Below are positions 46,911 to 59,537 of a DNA stretch of 64,000 nucleotides, in pieces. The notes under the pieces are model-generated. The model worked only from the letters and a program-made list of their open reading frames with translations. It was not told the DNA's origin and did no database searches. Origin of the DNA: Leucaena leucocephala (lineage: Eukaryota > Streptophyta > Magnoliopsida > Fabales > Fabaceae); the NCBI GenBank assembly GCA_037074615.1, contig CM073552.1:20746019-20810018 (forward strand), written 5' to 3'. Every line of letters starts with the position of its first letter. Position 1 is the stretch's first letter. The translations under genes were made by a program, and so were the position numbers.

Positions 46911-49900
46911 ATGTGTTCCTTCTTCACGATCTTCTTCCTCCTCCTCCTCCTTTTGACCTGCATGACTCAGATTCTCTGTTCAAAACCAGTTCTTTCTTCA
47001 GGACGCAGGATCCTTCACGAGCCATTTCAGCCATTGGGTTCTCTTCCTCCTGCTCCGCCTCCTAATCCTCCTCCTCCTTCCCCTCCGGCACCACCCAACG
47101 CTAAATACCCCTTTTCCACGACTACCCCTAATCAATCTCCGTTTTTCCCTAACTACCCTTCACCTCCTCCTCCTCCTCCTTCTCCCGCTTCTTTTGCTTC
47201 CTTCCCAGCCAATATCTCCTCTCTTATACTCCCTCACGCATCTAAATCCAAATCCTCTTCCGGTAAACTGCTTGGAGTTGCCATTGGTGCTGGGGTCTGT
47301 GCTATTGTTGTCGCCGGCATTTCTGCTTTTGTGTACTGTCGGCGGAGGAGCAGGCGGTACTCTGCTGATGAGAAAACTCTCAGATCCGATAGTAGTCTCC
47401 GGTTGTTCCCGCCCAGTGCTGAATCTGGTAATGGAGGTCGAAAGGTGAGGCACACTTCTTCGACTAGCTCTGAGTTTCTGTATCTTGGTACCATTGTTAA
47501 TTCGAGGGGTGTTGAGGATCGTTCTGGTTCGCGAGCAAACGATGCTGGTCGGGGTGGACGTAGTGGCGGTGTTGGCGGAGGAAGTGGTGGTGGTGCTGCT
47601 GCTGTGGACCCTCGGAAAATGGACTCGCCTGAGCTGCGTCCACTTCCGCCGCTTGCTCGGCAAGGTTCGAGGCAGCAAAATGGAGTGGCGCGTGACGATG
47701 TGGGTTCCAATTTGGCGGACGATGAGGAAGAGGAATTCTACTCGCCAAAAGGGTCTCTGGGTGGTCACGAGAGTTCAAATGGCACTGGATCAGGTTCTCG
47801 TAGAGTGTTTGCGGCGATTGCAAGCGACAATTTTGTGGGTCGAAGCAGTGAATCGAGTTCTAGCTCGTATTCTTCTTCCACTTCGGGCTCACCCCATCGA
47901 TCCCACTCGATTAGCCTATCACCGCCGGCGAGCTTGAGCCCCAAAAGATCCCAGCCGAAATCACCGGAATCTATTGTGGTGGACAGCTCTCCTCTGCTGG
48001 CATCATCTCCACCGCTACCACAGCCACCACCGCCTGCTCATCCTCAGACTGAAGCACACTCAGTCGAGGGATCTTTACGCTCATCGTCAGATAGAAGCCA
48101 ATTTTCTTTATCTCCGGTTCACAATCAGCATGTTCAATCTTCTTCAAGGTCTTCGTTATCTTCAACACCAGAGAGAGCTTATGGCCGAGATGGTAAGTCT
48201 CCTTTGCTGTCTCCACTCTCGTTATCACCAAATAGAGCTGTAGGGAAGAAACCAGATGGGGAAGCGAGAGCATCAGGCGTCACATTTGAAAATGTGCATT
48301 CTTGGTCTTCCTCATCTCCTGTTTCTTCATCGCCTCAGAGATGTGTTGAGAAAAAATCAGATGCAGCAGAGAGACAAGATGAGATATTTTCTTATTCGTC
48401 ATCAGGATTACCCAATGCATCACCAGATAGAAATGCTGAGAAAATTTCACGCGAATCACCAAGAGTATCCACTACCTCACCGGAAAGGAACGTGGAGAAA
48501 ATTTTATCTTCACCGCAGAGAAATTCTGAGAAAATTTCCCTCGAGTCTCCAAGATTATCCACTGCATCATGTGAGGGAGGTGCGGAGGCAGTATTATGTG
48601 CATCACCAAGATTATCCAATGCATCATCGGGGAGAAATGTGCAGAAAATATCATGTGCGTCACCGAGATTATCCAATGCTTCGAATCAAAGTGAGAAGTC
48701 TCTGTCGTCTTCTTCAGCTTTCTCTCTGCCATCCTCACCTGAGAAAGTGGTTGAGCATGGTTTGGATCAGTCTCCAAGTCTATCAAATGTTTCAGATCGT
48801 TATAGGCAATCTCCTATGCCAAACCTGCTTTCATCGCCAGAAAGAGAATCGTACAACACTTCAGTTCATTCTGCTACAGTTGAACGTGTTCTGGATCAAA
48901 CCAGAGATTCTCCAGCTCCTCCACCTCTTCAACCACAGCGAAAACACTGGGAGATTCCCATCCTCTCATCAATTTTTGGTCAACCAGAAAGAGTAGATAA
49001 AGTTTTGGATCAAAATACAGAATCTCCAGCTCCTCCTACACCACCACAGCGGAAACATTGGGAGATTCCAGTTTTCTCAACACCGATTGCTCAGCCTAAA
49101 GTTTCTCCCCCTCCCCCTCCACCTCCACCACCTCCACCTCCACCTCTGCCAGCCCACCAACGAACACGAAAGCAATGGGAAGTTCCATCTCCTTCAACAC
49201 CCACTGATCAGTCAGTTTCTTGGCCGCCAGCACTAGTGCCACCTTCAAAGCCTTTTGTGTTGCCAAATCCAACTACGGATGTGTCTCCAGTTCAGTTACC
49301 TCCAAATTCTCAAGAACAGAATTTGGGGATAAATGAGGAGACTCCAAAACCAAAGTTGAAGCCATTGCATTGGGATAAAGTGAGAGCCAACTCTGATCGT
49401 GAAATGGTCTGGGATCAGTTGAGGTCAAGCAGTTTTAGGTAAGATAATCAACATTGACTAATGTTCTTTTGATTATTTTGTTTTAGCTTTCTGTCTTCCC
49501 CTTATATGGTAAGTTTTCTTGGATTGAGTGCATTGAATTGGTTGGCTGCAGATTAAACGAGGAAATGATTGAGACATTGTTTGTTGTCAATACACCAACT
49601 CCCAAATCAAAGGAAACTACACCGCGTTCAGTTCTTCCTACACCAAAGCAGGAGGACAGAGTACTTGATCCTAAAAAGTCACAAAATATTGCAATTTTAC
49701 TGAGGGCACTTAACGTGACTGTTGAAGAAGTTTGTGAAGCATTATTAGAAGGTATTTTCCATATAATGTACTAAGCTGAATTTGTGACATTGATTCCTGT
49801 ATTTTATTCCTGGCACTTGCTGATTATGCATTTTAGTCTCTGGCTCTCTGCAAATTGGTGTCATATGCCAATTTATCATTTCTTTGTTTTTTTTTGGTTT

Positions 49901-52051
49901 TTAAAATGGGTTTCAAGGCTTATAAACTTGTAGGGAGGTTTCTTTTAGTTAACCCTTGTTGCCAGATGGATCTTGCTATTATGTCTTGCTTTTTTGGAAA
50001 GTCACATAAATGTATCCTGAAGTGGGGTGGGGAATTTGGGAAGACAATGGTAATGTAAACATTTACCTGACAATCATTTTTGTCATAATACTCATTAGTT
50101 TTGCCCCCTCTTTCTTTTTGGTTACAGTTTAATTGATATGTAGTGTTCTCACTTTTTGTGATAGTTTGGGGAGGGGGTTAATGTGTCATGTTTCAATTTT
50201 TTATACCAAATTTGTAATTAGGCTATGGTGCATAAGGATGTTTGATTGTATCTGAATAGAATCTGAGCATGCAACTACAAAAATCTACCTTCCTGCAGGT
50301 AGTGCTGATACGCTTGGAACAGAACTACTCGAAAGCTTGTTAAAGATGGCACCAAGTAAGGAAGAAGAACGTAAATTGAATGAGCATAAAGAAGACTCAC
50401 CAACCAAGCTTGGTCCTGCAGAGAAATTCTTGAAGGCTGTGCTTGATGTACCATTTGCGTTCAGAAGGGTGGAAGCCATGCTTTACATAGCTAATTTCGA
50501 GTCTGAAGTGGAGTATCTCAGGAAATCGTTTGAAACTCTAGAGGTAATTGCCCTCTCGCACTTTTCTTTTTCAATTGGCTGTGTTCCTATTCTTTGCATC
50601 ACATCTGCTGGTGTCAAAGTGAAATTGTAGATATAGTCAACCGTAGAAGCTTAATATATTCTTATAGGTTTGATTGTCATTCAACATGAAATGTTGTTAG
50701 AATATCATCTAACACTCAATATGGGGTTATGTTTTCTTTGTCACAAAAAAAAGTTGCAGCAATTGCAGTGAGTAATAGATTGTTCTGTAATGGAGACAAG
50801 ATCTAAACATGCCCTGGGACCCTCAGTTGGTGGAATCAAAATGTGATTTTAATGATGGAAAATTATTCTTCTAATCCTTGCTCCTTATATATAGAAATAG
50901 TAGAAATGATTCAAAGCTTTGAATTATGAGTACAATGACATAATAGGCATTGTAAAATTGAAAGATAAAAGAAATTCCTTTCATATGCACAGACATGCGT
51001 GCCTGTGGGCACACACATATAAAATGCTCCAGACATGAAATTCTAGCTGACACCTCCCTAGCTTTTTGCCAGTATTTTCCATATAGTGCTGCTTATCCTT
51101 GTTTTCTCAAAATAGGCCGTTCAGATTTCAATAATCATACGTCTCTTTTTGCCTGACATGACTCCCTCTTGCATGAGACAAAAGATGAAACTTAGTTTTC
51201 CTCTGGCACCTAATTTGCAGGCTGCCTGTGAGGAGCTACGCAACAGTAGAATGTTCTTGAAGCTTCTAGAGGCTGTGCTCAAAACTGGGAACCGCATGAA
51301 TGTGGGGACAAACCGTGGTGATGCACGCGCCTTCAAGCTTGATACACTTCTCAAGCTTGTTGATGTTAAAGGTGCCGATGGGAAGACCACCCTACTGCAT
51401 TTCGTTGTACAGGAAATTATAAGAACTGAAGGTTCTCGTCTTTCGAGTACTTCACAAACGCCGAACTCCTCCTCTTTGAGTGAAGAAGCCAAGTGTAGGA
51501 GGCTTGGTCTACAGGTTGTTTCCAGTCTGAGTTCAGAGCTAGCAAGCGTAAAGAAGGCTGCTGCAATGGATTCTGAGGTTCTTAATGGTGATGTCTCCAA
51601 ACTTTCTAAAGGAATTTCTTACATAACAGAGGTGGTGAAACTAAACGAAGCAACAAAACACGATGAAAGTGGTAAAAAATTTACAGAATCAATGAACAAA
51701 TTTATGAGGACGGCTGAGGAGGAGATCCTGAAGATTCAAGCCCAAGAAAGTGTTGCCCTTTCCTTAGTGAAGGAGATTACTGAGTATTTCCATGGTAACT
51801 TGTCAAAGGAAGAAGCTCATCCATTCAGAATCTTCATGGTGGTAAGAGACTTCTTATCAGTTCTCGACCGAGCTTGCAAAGAAGTTGGTTTAATAAACGA
51901 GAGGACCATGGTTAGTTCTGCCCATAGATTCCCAGTTCCAGTAAATCCCATGCTTCCACAACCGTTAAACCCTATGCTTCCACAACCCCTACCTGGATTA
52001 TTTGGAAAGAGACAATACAGCTCTTCAGATGATGATAGTCCCTCTCCATAG
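46911..52051 (+). CDS. FH1: Formin-like protein, type I, FH1-like
   Basis: An actin nucleator of the plasma membrane and cell wall interface. Exons 46911-49438, 49552-49751, 50299-50543 and 51221-52051 join in frame to give 1,267 residues, somewhat longer than Arabidopsis FH1. Seen: a signal peptide (1-~23), a short extracellular proline-rich stretch with SPPPPPPSPASFASFPANISS (84-104), a membrane helix (~119-142) followed by CRRRSRR, a long serine-rich cytosolic linker with EEEFYSPKGS, a polyproline FH1 tract near 728-745, and the FH2 domain from about 810 (KPKLKPLHWDKV, LDPKKSQNIAILLRALN, LLESLLKMAPSKEEE, TGNRMNVGTNRGDA, GADGKTTLLHFVVQEI) to about 1230. The C-terminus FPVPVNPMLPQPLPG..SSSDDDSP matches FH1. 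The linker holds an expanded block of SPRLSNAS / RNxEKIS repeats (about 497-600). All splice sites are consensus; no lesion seen. Confidence 0.95.
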
Positions 52052-55000
52052 CCTACAAGGTTTTTATCTCTGATTCATGGCTGCATCTTATGTAGAAAGA
52101 GCCTGGTACCAGGTGTTTTTGACTGGTGGAAGCATGTATGGTCTGCTAAAAGTGATGTAACTTTTTTTTTCCTGGTTCTCTGTTTAAAATTGTAAAAATC
52201 CATGTAAAAGATTTTAGTTATATGTTATATATAGATTATATGTAGAGTAGAAGCTGTTTTTTTAATTCCGGAAGACAGTTTTGCCATACTATTTGAATAG
52301 GATGTGCATTGTAAGTTTGTTATAACCATGTGTATAAAGCTATTCAATTAGAGGGACATCTCTTGGATCTGGCAAGTATTTTGTGTCTGGGACGCCATTA
52401 AACACAGAGAGTGAAGGGGATGAGCATGTGGGGCCATTTCATACATGGCAAGTTTATGAGGGGGAAGATGATGAAGTGTACTTGATCGGTTTTTTAATTT
52501 GTACTGAGGCATTTTTGCCTTTTCAAATTCAAGTCACTGATTTGGGATTTTGTGTTTTTGAAGGTATTCATGTGTGATTTTTCCAAAAGGATATTTGGCT
52601 TTAAAATTTAGAAAATGAATTGTAAAATTTTAAATTTAAGAAGGGAAATTATTTATATTTCTAGGGCTTCTATTGCTGTTCTTAGAGGAATTTAAAAAAA
52701 ATGGTATTTGTAACTAATTTGTCTCCTTAGTAATTAGTATCTTCAACTTTGCTCAATCCTTTAGTATTCTACTTGATAAGACACTCTAAGTAGAATTGCC
52801 TTTTATCAATAATTTTAAAATTTTCTACTTAAAAATTGTGTTAAAAATAGATGGATCTTGTAAATACAGAAAAAAATTATTAATAGTTAATATTTTAAAA
52901 CGTCACTAGTACTCGTTTTTTTTAAAAAGTTGATTATGCACATCAAATATAATATGAGGACTAGTGATGCTAGAGTTTCCTAACAAGGTCATTGGTTGGT
53001 ATAATGATTCGAGCAATATACACGAATATTTAATTAGATTGTATTTTTTTTCTTATGAAAAATGTATAAATATCTCCTTTAATTAAGCCTCCTTGATTCA
53101 CAAAATTTGCCCAGATCTATCAAAGTATAGTTTTTTTCTGGTTGGCTGAATTATTTCCCTTTGATCTTATATCTGAGAATTTCTTATATCCCTCATCATC
53201 TCTATATGCCAGAGTAATGATGGTTGGATTTAGTATTTCCTACCGCCAAATACGCTTTTGGTAGAAACTCATTGAAAAAGGTTGCAAGCCAAAAAAATTT
53301 TTAATAGTTGTTTAGAGAATTATTATATCTTCTACTCCCTATTTCCTAATGTTTTTGGTAGCCATTCACCATGCCTCTTTGGGTTACAAAATAATTCTTG
53401 CATCTATTGAAGCAAATCCTTTTATGGTTGTTGGAACGACCTAGATATGAGGTTCTAAATGATAAAACTTCATGCCCAGCATCTCTATACCTTAAGGAAG
53501 GATATTTTGACTTGGTATTTCCCCTTGCCATATATACTTCTAACAAAAACTCATTGAAAGAGGTTGAAAATAGGAAAAATCTTAAAAAACACCTATTTAA
53601 ATTTTAAAATTCTAAATCAAGACTTTTTACAAAAAAAAAATTGTAAATAGCTCTACTGTAAATAGCTTATAAAATATAATAAACAGAATTTAAAAATTCA
53701 AATGGGTATTTTTTAGGATTTTCCTTTGAAAATATCACAAAATTTTTGTCAGAATATTTGTACAATACTAGCTGTTTATAGAATTATTATTTCTACCCAC
53801 CAATTTTTTTAATATTTTTTGGTAGTTTGGGTGATATGGAAGTGTTTATAAAACACTCCTGCTGTTTAATTTTTTCTTTCTTTCACCCAATCACCTCCTT
53901 AGCTTATCACCATCACCTCCCTTCTTGCCACCATCTTTCCTGGAATCTTTCTTCCCACCATGTCAAATTTTAAAAGCATTTATATGACTTTACAAATATA
54001 TTTAATTAGGATGACTTTAATTAGCCTCACTCTTTTAAGTATTAGGGAAAAGAAGTTAATTTTCATTTTAAAATTAAAGTCCTTTTATATATTTTTTTCC
54101 AATTTCAATCTAATTATGAATTCTAAAGTCTTTAAACTATTGGGCTTAAATTAAAAATAAATAAATTATAGTATAGGATTAAAGAATAATTATTTTTTTT
54201 ATATTGTAATGATATTTTAATTAGCTCTTTCTTTCAAAAGGTTTTAAGCGTTCCAAATATACAACATACACACATATATATGGCATTAAAGCTTACCAAT
54301 TGTATCATCAAGGTTTTTCCACTTGGTTTTTCACAAACAAACAACTTTGATGTTTTGTCTTTTCAACAATTGTTGAAAGATCCTGGTATTGAAATTCTAT
54401 TTTATCACCTTTGTCAAAATTCTAATTCTATTTTGAATTTAAGAAAATTGTTGACTTTTGTTTGATTCAATATTAATTTAATTGATGTGTATTAATTTAT
54501 AACTATTTTTTACTAAACACAAGTATCCTTATATAAAAGGCAATTGTATCCGAGACACTGTCAAATACTAAATATAGACATATATACTAATAAAAATTTA
54601 AACTTTAATTCACCACATTATAAAAAATCAGTTTCTTCTACTTGACCTAAACTCCGATTTTATTTATAACTAATTTGATAAACTATTAGCTAATTTTTTC
54701 TAACACAGATTTTGTGATTTGTTCTTAAGAAATTTTGCAAAACAGGTATATAGTGACTCTATATTGTTCTAAGCATATTATAAGATATCTCTAACTGCCC
54801 CACCAAACGAAGTGATTAAGTTATTAAATTTGTTTGGAATTTTTTTTAATTTCTCAATATTTAAAAATTATGAATTATATTTTGAGATGCGAAAGAAAAA
54901 ATACATTAACTTTAAACCTAAGCAATCTTGGAAAAATATAATTACTAGCTCAATTGGTGATTTATAATAAGCATATAAAATACTCATATAATATTAGATT

Positions 55001-55171
55001 ATATATCAACTTTAAGATCATAGAAGCAAGTGCTAACAACATTAGGGCCACTTGAGTTACAAAATACACTCATTATTATCCTTGGACCATGGTAAAATAA
55101 GCAGGGTAAATACAATTTTTCTCCTTAAATTAAAACCTAATAATCATAACTTTACCTTATTTCTTTTCCTG
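52052..55171. other. Formin 3' flank and intergenic DNA
   Basis: The first ~300 bases are probably the formin 3' UTR (ttgtaaaatt and ataaag stretches). Beyond that no gene is supported. Two related segments lie at about 53230-53300 and 53500-53570 (tatttcc..cgccaaat / actcattgaaa..ggttg) in direct order, an unidentified repeat. A 61-codon open frame at 54280-54465 has no recognisable features. Confidence 0.35.
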
Positions 55172-58100
55172 CTAATTCCTGTTTAATTCACCTACGTTTA
55201 AATGATCCTTCTCTAAACATTGCAAGCTATCACTGTCAGCATCCATCCGCCCTAATATTAAACGAGCTTCTTCTTCTGTTGCAGGTACTACCTTTCGAAG
55301 TTTCAAGCCACTTTTCGTTGCCTTTGCCTCAGGACGTACGGTGAAAGTGAAATGGAAAGTATTTGATACCTGTATCAAAACAAAGAAAACAGGGAAGCAA
55401 GAAGAATCAATCTACAATCTAATTTGATTGTTCAAAGTGTCTTTTAGTAAAAAGACTAAATAATCTTTGGCCCTTTAAATTTGTTCTCATTTTAATTTTT
55501 GTTCCTTAAGTGTTAAACTATAGGTTTTGGTATTTAAAATTTTTTTCCGTCTAAAATATTGATCCCTCTAATTTAATAAGAGCTTAGACTATTTTGCCCC
55601 TTGAGTGACAAAAACTTATGGTTTGAAACTTAAGAAACTAAAACTAAAATAAAGACAAACTTGAGGACCAAAGATTTTATTAAACCTTTAATAAAACTAA
55701 CCTCACTAGATTGCAGCTCAGGCCTGGTAACATGAGCAACAACTTCAACATTGATCAGTGGCTGATCTGGATTGTCAAGTTCGGTATATAGAACACATGA
55801 CTTGAAACGCAGGAAATCCCCAACGTCAACCTGGTTAATAAATCCTGGTCTTTATGATTACAAGAAAATAGCTTGATTTTCATTCACTTTTATCATATAG
55901 AGATCAACTAATCAGTTAAAACAACTTATAGCAAGAGTCACATCAGTTTGCATCTCATTTAAACAAATTGAGGTGATAAACGACATCACCCATAAAGAGA
56001 AGAACATAAATTCGAATCTTAGGAAGTGCGGAGAGATGAAAACTTTTTGCACTCTAATCCTTAAAAGGATTATATCTTTTGATCAAATGAAAAAAAAAAA
56101 AAAAGGAATAGCAAGGCATACGTAGGTTTACTGTGTGAGCACATGCGCAAGAACCCCTATTGTTAGTTGTTAAAATGCTTGTGTACTTATAAAAAAAATG
56201 AATAAAAAGCATTTTAGTCAATCAAAACATAAATTCATCATTGTCTTTAAATACTTTACTGGAATTTCAGAATTTTTTGGGACCTATTAGAAATTATATT
56301 GTTTCTGTAGTACTTTACTGAAATTCTCCCAATTCAATTTGGTCACAATTTTTCAAAGATTATTCCCTGTGTGCATATGCTATAGAGGAGCTAAATAAGG
56401 GTATGGATTTAAAAATATGTCGCTGGATTTGCTAGTAGTACCCATTATGATGAAGATACGATGAAAGTAGAACACATGACAGAATACTCACAGGTTTTAA
56501 GAAATCAACATGATCAACTTCAAGAAAGGAAGGAACCAATCCAGCAAAAGCATATGCTGTTGAGAAAGCCAATTCAAATGCTCGATGCATTAAAAACCCT
56601 CCGAAAATTCGGCCATGGATGTTCCGTTGCTGAGGCTGGCATATTAGAGAGTTCTCAAGGCAGGTATCCCTCAGAAGAATGCTGTCACGATCAGCCAAGG
56701 CTGGCATGTCACAGAAAACTCTTCCCTCAGCCAACAGAGACTCGAGTCTGTTTAGATTCCTATTCTCCAAATCCTTCCACTCCCCCTTCCCTCTTCCTTT
56801 TCTTCAAATTATATCTCGCCTCACGTTGTTCAAAAAGTAACTTCTCGGGTCCCGTTTCGGCCGAAAGTCGATTAACTGGAGCCGCCTTTCCAGTTTTTGA
56901 GTCCCGTGCAACAAATATGAAGTTGGCTGTCAGTGCTATTGAGTTTGAATCATCAGGGCCCTCTGCAAATACTTTAGAAATGCATCTTAGAAATCCAAAC
57001 TACAAAGCAAATAGACAGCAAAACAAGATTTATTACTAGATTGGTTAAATGGCCAGTTCATTAGTTGAATCAGATGGGTTGGGCTAGGTCATATATGGAT
57101 AACATCATAATAATAAAGACCGATTTACCGACAAAATCATGAGGAAGCCAATGAAAAACTACTCTGCATGAAGTTTTGGCACTCTAAAATAGTAATTTGA
57201 TTCTTAATATAAAATTTAATTGGGGAGTTACTCTTAGTTATAAATATAAGAACTAATTCTTATATTTATCAATATTTTTTCAAATCACTTATATTAATAC
57301 TTCTTCAATAATAATCAATAGAGAAAAGGACGGTTTTAGAAAAAAAATATATCATATTAATTAATTTAACTAATTTATTTAATTTAATTGAATTAGTTAA
57401 ATAAGTCATGTATTAACGAAAGAATATTACTCAAACTTTTAGAACCATGTGAGCCGAAAGTAAGGCACCTTCCTTGGACTGAGAGACCACAAGTTGGACC
57501 TCAATTGAGGATCGCCCAACCCATATAACAGAACCAACTATTTTGAGATCAAAGTCAACACTAATTGGCTTCTTCAGGACAATTTTATCTACAGAAGCAG
57601 TGACCAGTAGGAGTGGCCTTGTTGTGCTGTCATCATCAGAGCAGTGCTGTTTATACAGGAAAAATATAAATTATAAATCAGTTCGGTAAATTTGGGAGAT
57701 ACGATTTCATTTTAAAAGCTAGCAAGCCATTTAACACACTGAATCCCTGCAAGCAGAGTGGAAAAAGTTGTTGGCTGAGGACTTTTAAGCTATTCCCAGT
57801 TCAGAATTCAAATGATTGTTTCTGCTAAGTTTTGTGAATTTGGATCCTCAGGCAATATTTCATTCCTTACATATAAATAACAAATATTTTTTTTTAATCC
57901 AAATTCCCACTTTTGAAGAGCAAAAAGGTTTAGAATTTATGCTGGCCAGAAAACAAAGCTTTATACAGAGGGAAAGATCCTTGGAACTGTAAAAGCAATT
58001 AGTAGAAATTCAATATCAGGAGAAACAAATCTTTGGTCTAATTGCAGCAAATTCGAGCTCTAGTGAGTACTTGCATTTACCCCAAAAATTACTAAACGCA

Positions 58101-58536
58101 ATGGAGAGAATTCAAAACGACGTACCTTGACGGAAATAGTTCCAGCTAGGGCGTCAAGATCTTCAAGCAATTTCCCAATTCGAACCTCATTCCACGGATC
58201 TCTGTACTGTTCTCTCAGTACAAAATCCGACGAGAAGTTATACAGAAGACACGTCCTGCTCTGCGACGGAGTTCTCGTCAGCAACGCGCTCTGCGAAGGC
58301 GCGTCTTTCGGGGGGTCAAGCTGTCTCACTAAAATCTTCGACTTGGCTTCCCACAGAGCGGTCGTCACCGGCGAATGGTACATTCCTGGCCACAAAGCAA
58401 TGGGTTTCCAGTCGCCGGAGGAATCATTAGCCGGAGGAGGCGAAGGGAAATTGATCGAAGGAGAGACGAAAGTTGAAGCCACAGGGATTGTACCCTTCAC
58501 GGAGATCGTGCTCGAAGGAGAAGAGCTTGAATCCAT
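55172..58536 (-). CDS. Acyl-CoA thioesterase, two hotdog domains (ACOT9-like)
   Basis: It hydrolyses acyl-CoA to free acid and CoA; plant members of this two-hotdog family are predicted organellar, and location here is unproven. Exons: 58536-58126, 57646-57437, 56960-56492, 55830-55702, 55369-55172. Hotdog 1 spans exons 1-3 (VRIGKLLEDLDALAGTIS, TASVDKIVLKKPISVDFDLKIVGSVIWVGRSS, ALTANFIFVARDSKTGKAAPVN). Hotdog 2 spans exons 3-5 (NIHGRIFGGFLMHRAFELAF, SFLEVDHVDFLKPVDVGDFLRFKS). Exon 3 has one apparent extra base in the C5 run at 56782-56786: upstream KKRKREG and downstream WKDLENRNLNRLE lie in different frames. With one base fewer the gene reads 471 residues through all junctions, so this is either a sequencing error or a recent disabling indel. 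A MITE lies in intron 2, abutting its 5' splice site. Confidence 0.88.
57189..57430. mobile_element. Stowaway-like MITE in thioesterase intron 2
   Basis: Family core ('acttcttcaataataatcaa', ttagttaaataagtcatgtatta) with ends near TTGATTCTTAATATAAAA and ATTAACGAAAGAATATTA. On the gene's strand it begins within about 10 bases of the donor at 57436-57435, so the intron's 5' end is largely transposon sequence. Confidence 0.6.
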
Positions 58537-58984
58537 CGTTGTGGTCTTGACGTCTTGAAAATTGAAATTCCAATTTTAAGGTGAGAATGTAGAATCCTAG
58601 AATTTGGTGTGAAGTAGTTTGACTTTGACTCTTGACAGAGTCCATTTTCCACCAAGAAAATCATTAAACCCAAATTTGAGCCCCATTAATCCAACTTACT
58701 ACTCCCTCCTGTCTAAGAGAAGAGTTTGTCAACCAATTCACATAAATAAATGAGTGCTAGTTAAATTATTAATTATATTTTAAATTAATAAGATTTATCT
58801 AATTTATTTTAATTAAATAATTGTCTCCTCTTCCTCTCCACATTTAATGAACTAGTTTTTTATAACAAGAAGATAAAATAGAAAAATAATTATTAACAAT
58901 TATGTCAAGTTCTTATATTTAAGATCAACATATCTTTCTAAATTTTTTTTTGTAAAAATAATGAGGGGACAATTTAAAGATATC
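58537..58984. other. Thioesterase upstream region
   Basis: Promoter side of the thioesterase gene. No clear TATA was chosen. TACTCCCTCCTGTCTAAG at 58700 is the end of a Stowaway-like remnant whose other end is not readable. Confidence 0.35.
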
Positions 58985-59534
58985 GGGCCTATTTGGATAG
59001 GATTTTGAAAAAGGGCTTATGAAAAAAAGGGCTTATGGACAACTTATGGAAAAGGACTTTTGGAGAAGAGTTTATGAAAAAAAAGTAGTTTTAAATAAAT
59101 AGGTGTTTGGATAGTTATTTTTAGAATGACTTTTTATGTTAGTAAATTACCAAAAAGTGTATGATTTGATTTAAAGTAAGAGAGAGGAGGGAGTTAGAGA
59201 AGAGAGAAGAGAGAGGAGAGAGGGAAGAGAGGAGAAAGGAGAGAGGGTGTAAGAAAAAGTAGGAAAGAGGAGAGAGAGTGTAAGAAAAAGTAGGAGAGAG
59301 GAGAGAGGGTGTAAGAAAAAGTAGGGGTAAGATAGTAATTAGATAGTCCATAAGTGCTTTTACTGCTGAAAAAGCTATTTTAAATAGCTTATTCAAAATC
59401 ATGATTTTAAATCATGGTTTTGTCCAAAAGTACTTATGGACAAATAAGCCTGTTTGTTTTGAAATTTCTCCAAACCGAGGTTTGGGCTAAAAGCCCTTTT
59501 AAAACCACGGTTTATCTCCAATCCAAACACACCC
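58985..59534. mobile_element. PIF/Harbinger-like MITE, intact ends
   Basis: Left end GGGCCTATTTGGATAGGA; right end, other strand, GGGTGTGTTTGGATTGGA. ATC flanks both borders (58982-58984 and 59535-59537). A GAGAGG-rich core at 59180-59330 contains a unit of about 44 bases (gagagggtgtaagaaaaagta) repeated three times. 550 bp, non-coding. Confidence 0.78.
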
Positions 59535-59537
59535 ATC

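Noticed and set aside
47160..48786. Long antisense and out-of-frame open frames over the formin first exon
   Set aside because: Shadows of a GC- and serine-rich coding exon; the + frame has the full family domain order.
54280..54465. 61-codon open frame with a plausible ATG
   Set aside because: AT-rich, no domain, no promoter or splice context.
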